Below are positions 6,947-9,887 of a DNA stretch of 9,887 nt, piece by piece (position 1 is the stretch's first letter; every line of letters starts with the position of its first letter). The stretch lies in contig CALABZ010000214.1 in NCBI GenBank assembly GCA_937888615.1, forward strand, positions 1 to 9,887, in the 5' to 3' direction. The DNA comes from an uncultured Lentisphaeria bacterium (GTDB taxonomy: Bacteria > Verrucomicrobiota > Lentisphaeria > Victivallales > Victivallaceae). The translations under genes were made by a program, and so were the position numbers. The notes beneath the pieces are model-generated. The model saw only the letters and a list, made by a program, of their open reading frames with translations. It ran no database searches and was not told the origin of the DNA.

Positions 6947-6952
6947 AAGGAG
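6947..6952 (+). promoter_or_regulatory. Ribosome binding site that sets the pilin-like start
   Basis: AAGGAG lies eight bases before the ATG at 6961. The two earlier in-frame ATGs at 6937 and 6943 have no such site; this AAGGAG lies within the reading frame they would open. Confidence 0.65.
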
Positions 6953-6960
6953 ATGCGATT

Positions 6961-7695
6961 ATGAAAAATGATGAAAACAAAGTTCCGCTACATGAAAAAA
7001 GATTTACGCTGATAGAACTTCTAGTGGTTATTGCAATTATAGCAATCCTTGCAGGAATGTTGCTTCCGGCACTCAGCAAGGCCCGGGAACGCGCGAAATC
7101 GACCAACTGTGTCAGTAATTTGAAACAGGTTCACATGGTGTTGTATAATTATACCGGCGATTTCGACGGTTGGGTTTGGCTGGATTGGAAAAAAGCCGGC
7201 AGAATTACATATGGGCTGGTTAATATCGGGTATATTAAAGACGAAAAGGATGCAATTTTTCACTGTCCGAAAGTGTTGGACCCGGATTCCACCAATGGAT
7301 ACGGTACCCGTTTAAACACGGATCAAGTTCCATCACGACTCTGCAGTGTCCAGACTCTTAGCGGAGACTCAGCAGCCAGTACGTTTATGAAAATGAATTT
7401 AATAAAATCTCCGTCAGCTTTTTTTTATATTGGGGATACAGAGAACCGGATAACCTTAAAACGCACTTCTTATTTCTCGGTCCGCATGATGGGTGGAAAT
7501 TACGATGGTTTACTTTCTTTGCACTGTCATGATGGAAATGCCAATGCGGTGGCCGCGGACGGACACGTTGAATCAATCAATGACCCAAATTCTTTTTTTG
7601 ATAGAATCCTTAAGGAGTTTCGTGTTGACAATAGCAATTGGGCATATACAATAGGAGTTTTAGACGCTTACGGTATCTGTAAAACCAAATTCTGA
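6961..7695 (+). CDS. Type IV prepilin-like H-X9-DG protein
   Basis: The 244-residue product starts with a short basic leader (MKNDENKVPLHEKR) and then the class III signal FTLIELLVVIAIIAILAGML, with Glu19 at the +5 position that prepilin peptidase and pilus assembly need. Cleavage would fall between Arg14 and Phe15. The usual residue before the cut is Gly, so Arg is atypical. The N-terminal helix continues through LLPALSKARERA into a soluble domain. Near the C-terminus is an exact H-X9-DG motif (His190 to Asp200-Gly201), which marks a large family of prepilin-processed proteins in Lentisphaerota, Planctomycetes and Verrucomicrobia. No pilus assembly genes are nearby, so it is probably a secreted or surface pseudopilin rather than a main pilin. 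It is 125 bases after the regulator and 115 bases before the glycosidase, in the same direction. Its exact function is unknown. Confidence 0.93.
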   Translation: MKNDENKVPLHEKRFTLIELLVVIAIIAILAGMLLPALSKARERAKSTNCVSNLKQVHMVLYNYTGDFDGWVWLDWKKAGRITYGLVNIGYIKDEKDAIFHCPKVLDPDSTNGYGTRLNTDQVPSRLCSVQTLSGDSAASTFMKMNLIKSPSAFFYIGDTENRITLKRTSYFSVRMMGGNYDGLLSLHCHDGNANAVAADGHVESINDPNSFFDRILKEFRVDNSNWAYTIGVLDAYGICKTKF

Positions 7696-7772
7696 ACCTC
7701 ATCGGAACGAAATATATATGAAGCAGCGGCGAATCCATTCGGTCAGCCGTACAAGGAAACAAATTATCAACA

Positions 7773-7799
7773 CAAACCAATACTTTTGAATTTGGTTTG
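7773..7799 (+). promoter_or_regulatory. Inverted repeat in the glycosidase leader, touching its ribosome binding site
   Basis: CAAACCAA (7773-7780) and TTGGTTTG (7792-7799) form a perfect eight-pair stem around an 11-base loop. The last base of the right arm is the first base of the GGAG used to start the next gene. No T run follows, so it is not an obvious terminator. It could be an operator or an RNA structure that limits translation. Confidence 0.4.
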
Positions 7800-7810
7800 G
7801 AGAAGGGAAA

Positions 7811-9887
7811 ATGAAGACACACCGTTTCATCACAATTTTCTTATTGCTGGTCGGCACGCTGACATTTGCCTATGGGGCCGATAGCGATATTTTTCCGGAG
7901 TCTGCATTCGGGTGGACAAAATATCTGGAGAAAACAAATGCCCGGGGAACCCTTGCACTGCTGCCGAATGGCGTGATCTGCCTGAAAAGCTCCGACGGAC
8001 TGCTGGTGCGTGCGTTTTCTGTCACCGTTCCCTTTGGGACTCCGGTTGCAGCAGGAGAACGTTTTACGCTCAGTTACCAAGGCAGAAGCAATTTTCAAAA
8101 CGCCCAAAAGGATTGTCGCGGCGGAATGATCCTGTTGATAATTCACTTTACCGACGGAACCGAGCGCCGTGAACTCATGGGAGCACGTTTTACCAGAACT
8201 TCGAACTGGAAACAGCAAACGGCTGTCTATTCCCTGGAAAAACCGGCAAAAGCCATTTCTCTGTGGTGTGATCTTGCAGACACGGAAGGCGTTTTTGAAA
8301 TCAAAGATTTGAAATTGACCCGGGCAACGACCTCTCCGAAGCCAAAGGACAGCGAGGTCTATGCGGAAAACTCTTTCGGTTGGTCCTACATGGGAGAGGT
8401 CAAAGCCGCGAAAGGTGCGATGAAATCACTGCCGGATGGAGAAATCCGGATTGAAAATCATAACGGCATGCTTGTTCGGACAGTGTCGCGTTCCATCCCC
8501 ATCAACCAGAGTGAGCCATTTCCCCTCGTCGTGTCCGTCCCGGAAAAATATACGCCGGAAAAATATACGCCGGAAAAATTAAGCGCCGACAGCGGAACGC
8601 GATCCCGGGGAGCCTATATTACCGTGGTTTTCACCTTTCAGGACAATACTCAGTTCCGCTGGGGTGACGGGCTGCGTTTTACCCCCGATGATACCGATTG
8701 GACCTTACGGCGTAGTGTTTATTATCCGTCCAAGCCGATCAAATCTTTATCGTTGTGGTGTAATCTGGCCGACGTTGAAGGAAGTTTTCATTACAAAAAT
8801 CCGCATATCAGTTCCCGGGGTAACAACGTTATGAATGATGAAAAAAAATCTGAATTACCCAAGACCGAAGTAAAAGAGAAAAGAACGACCTCTTTCAATC
8901 CGAATGCGAAGTGGATTTGGCGCAGAGGAGGGGATTCACAGAAGGTAACTCTTCGTTTCCGATGTGAATTTAATTTGCCGTCAAAACCGGTAGCGGGTAC
9001 TTTGAACTTTGCCGCCGATGATATGTGCAACGTTTTTATTAATGGAAAAAGAACGGTCAAAAACGGCAGTTTTTACTGTCCGAAAGTTGATGCCGGAGAG
9101 TTTTTGCAAGCAGGGCAAAACTGTATTGCCGCCGATGTTACCAATTATGTCAGTCAAGCCGGTTTCCTGATGTATGGCGATGTGACTTTATCCGATGGAA
9201 AAAGTATGAGACTTACCACAGGGAACAACTGGGGTTGGTATTTGGGGAAAGAGGACGATACGGCTTACAGAGAAACCGGCTTTGATGACTCCGCCTGGGG
9301 AAACGTCATTGAACTTAACAATGTAACGGATCCTCACCCATGGCGGGAGCGCATAGAATTAAGTCGCTTCATGCCCGCAAGAGAGTATGAGGAGTACAGC
9401 TCTCACATCAGTCAAGTAAAAGAAAAAATTTCAACCGGTTTGCGAGAAGTCAAAAATATTTTATCGACGCAACAGAAACCCGGGGCAACATTTTTTGTAC
9501 GAAAACAGAATGTCCCACATGTTTTTGTGGAGGGGCACAACACTCAATTGCCATGCTTATTCTACAATGCCAGCATGAGCAAACTTGAACAGCCGGACAC
9601 CTTTGAGCGTATCGAAAGATTGTATCGATCCGGGATTCGGGTTTTTACGGTAGTTTGCAAGATGGAAAAATCCTGGAACGAGGATGGAACTGTTGACATC
9701 AGCGAAGCGGAAAGACAGATCATGCATCTGTTGGCAGCGGCGCCGGAGGCTTATCTGATCGTGACTCCGGTATTGGACCCGCCGGAATGGTTCGTAAAAA
9801 AATATCCGGATGAATTAATTGGGTATGGAAGCGGTAAAAAGGCGGTTTATGACGGCGATGCTCTCGCGACTCCTCTGCTCAGACCAT
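7811..9887 (+). CDS. Secreted multi-domain glycoside hydrolase (partial, C-terminus outside window)
   Basis: The frame stays open for 692 codons to the window edge. The ATG at 7811 has GGAG eight bases upstream. A Sec signal peptide (about 1-23, FLLLVGTLTFAYGA) shows export. Two homologous beta-rich modules follow at about 28-171 and 184-335. Both begin FGW, share LPxG and GMLVR/GLLVR, and end with the near-identical SLWCDLADTEG and SLWCNLADVEG; they resemble carbohydrate-binding modules. A Lys/Glu-rich linker leads to a galactose-binding-like fold at about 366-500 (KWIW, FAADDMCNVFINGKR, GFDDSAW), like the N-terminal domains of rhamnosidases and GH2 enzymes. From about 566 a TIM barrel begins, with SGIRVFTVV and LDPPEWFVKKYPDEL recalling GH42 and other clan-A enzymes. 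The catalytic glutamates lie beyond the edge, so the family and substrate are not settled. It probably belongs with the transporter and regulator in sugar use. Confidence 0.85.
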   Translation, partial: MKTHRFITIFLLLVGTLTFAYGADSDIFPESAFGWTKYLEKTNARGTLALLPNGVICLKSSDGLLVRAFSVTVPFGTPVAAGERFTLSYQGRSNFQNAQKDCRGGMILLIIHFTDGTERRELMGARFTRTSNWKQQTAVYSLEKPAKAISLWCDLADTEGVFEIKDLKLTRATTSPKPKDSEVYAENSFGWSYMGEVKAAKGAMKSLPDGEIRIENHNGMLVRTVSRSIPINQSEPFPLVVSVPEKYTPEKYTPEKLSADSGTRSRGAYITVVFTFQDNTQFRWGDGLRFTPDDTDWTLRRSVYYPSKPIKSLSLWCNLADVEGSFHYKNPHISSRGNNVMNDEKKSELPKTEVKEKRTTSFNPNAKWIWRRGGDSQKVTLRFRCEFNLPSKPVAGTLNFAADDMCNVFINGKRTVKNGSFYCPKVDAGEFLQAGQNCIAADVTNYVSQAGFLMYGDVTLSDGKSMRLTTGNNWGWYLGKEDDTAYRETGFDDSAWGNVIELNNVTDPHPWRERIELSRFMPAREYEEYSSHISQVKEKISTGLREVKNILSTQQKPGATFFVRKQNVPHVFVEGHNTQLPCLFYNASMSKLEQPDTFERIERLYRSGIRVFTVVCKMEKSWNEDGTVDISEAERQIMHLLAAAPEAYLIVTPVLDPPEWFVKKYPDELIGYGSGKKAVYDGDALATPLLRP
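8540..8580 (+). repeat. 15-base tandem repeat inside the glycosidase gene
   Basis: The unit CCGGAAAAATATACG occurs twice exactly (8540-8554 and 8555-8569), followed by a third partial unit CCGGAAAAATT. It codes PEKYT-PEKYT-PEK in frame, at residues 244-256 in the second beta-rich module, and has no counterpart in the first. It is prone to slippage by whole units without breaking the frame. Confidence 0.85.

Noticed and set aside
7841..8218. Minus-strand open frame of 125 codons
   Set aside because: It is antisense to the start of the glycosidase, where the plus frame has a signal peptide, a ribosome binding site and recognisable repeats.

Overview
The window looks like part of a chromosome from a Lentisphaerota (Victivallales-type) bacterium, or a close relative in the PVC group. 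Three things suggest this: a type IV prepilin-like protein carrying an H-X9-DG motif, a GntR-headed regulator with a LacI-like sensor domain, and a large multi-domain secreted glycosidase, all next to a fused secDF gene. This placement is inferred from gene style, not from a marker gene. No rRNA, tRNA, CRISPR array, insertion sequence or phage gene was seen.

Region 1 (1-4111, minus strand) is a tight housekeeping operon. It reads yajC, then secDF (SecD and SecF fused), then a small four-helix membrane protein with MotA/TolQ/ExbB features, then the start of a membrane-anchored coiled-coil protein that runs off the left edge. Gaps are 24 and 14 bases, followed by a 4-base overlap. YajC and SecDF are the ancillary Sec subunits that use proton flow to help pull proteins across the inner membrane. 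The last two genes resemble an ion-driven stator pair: the first has the GLFGT motif of the ion channel, and the second has one N-terminal helix with a buried Asp, as in MotB or ExbD. This is the most interesting part of the window.

Region 2 (4262-6835) is a divergent pair: a 12-helix major facilitator transporter (minus) and a GntR/LacI-type regulator (plus), separated by about 300 bases. The regulator has a near-consensus sigma70 promoter with two TGGTAAATA direct repeats around its -10 box, which suggests autoregulation.

Region 3 (6961-9887, plus strand) holds a secreted or pilin-like H-X9-DG protein and the first 692 codons of a secreted glycoside hydrolase. The hydrolase has a signal peptide, two duplicated beta-rich modules, a galactose-binding-like fold and the start of a TIM barrel. 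The region is visibly more AT-rich in style than the secDF operon. Together regions 2 and 3 look like a small carbohydrate-use locus: a secreted enzyme releases sugar, the transporter imports it and the GntR/LacI regulator senses it. The substrate cannot be read from the sequence.
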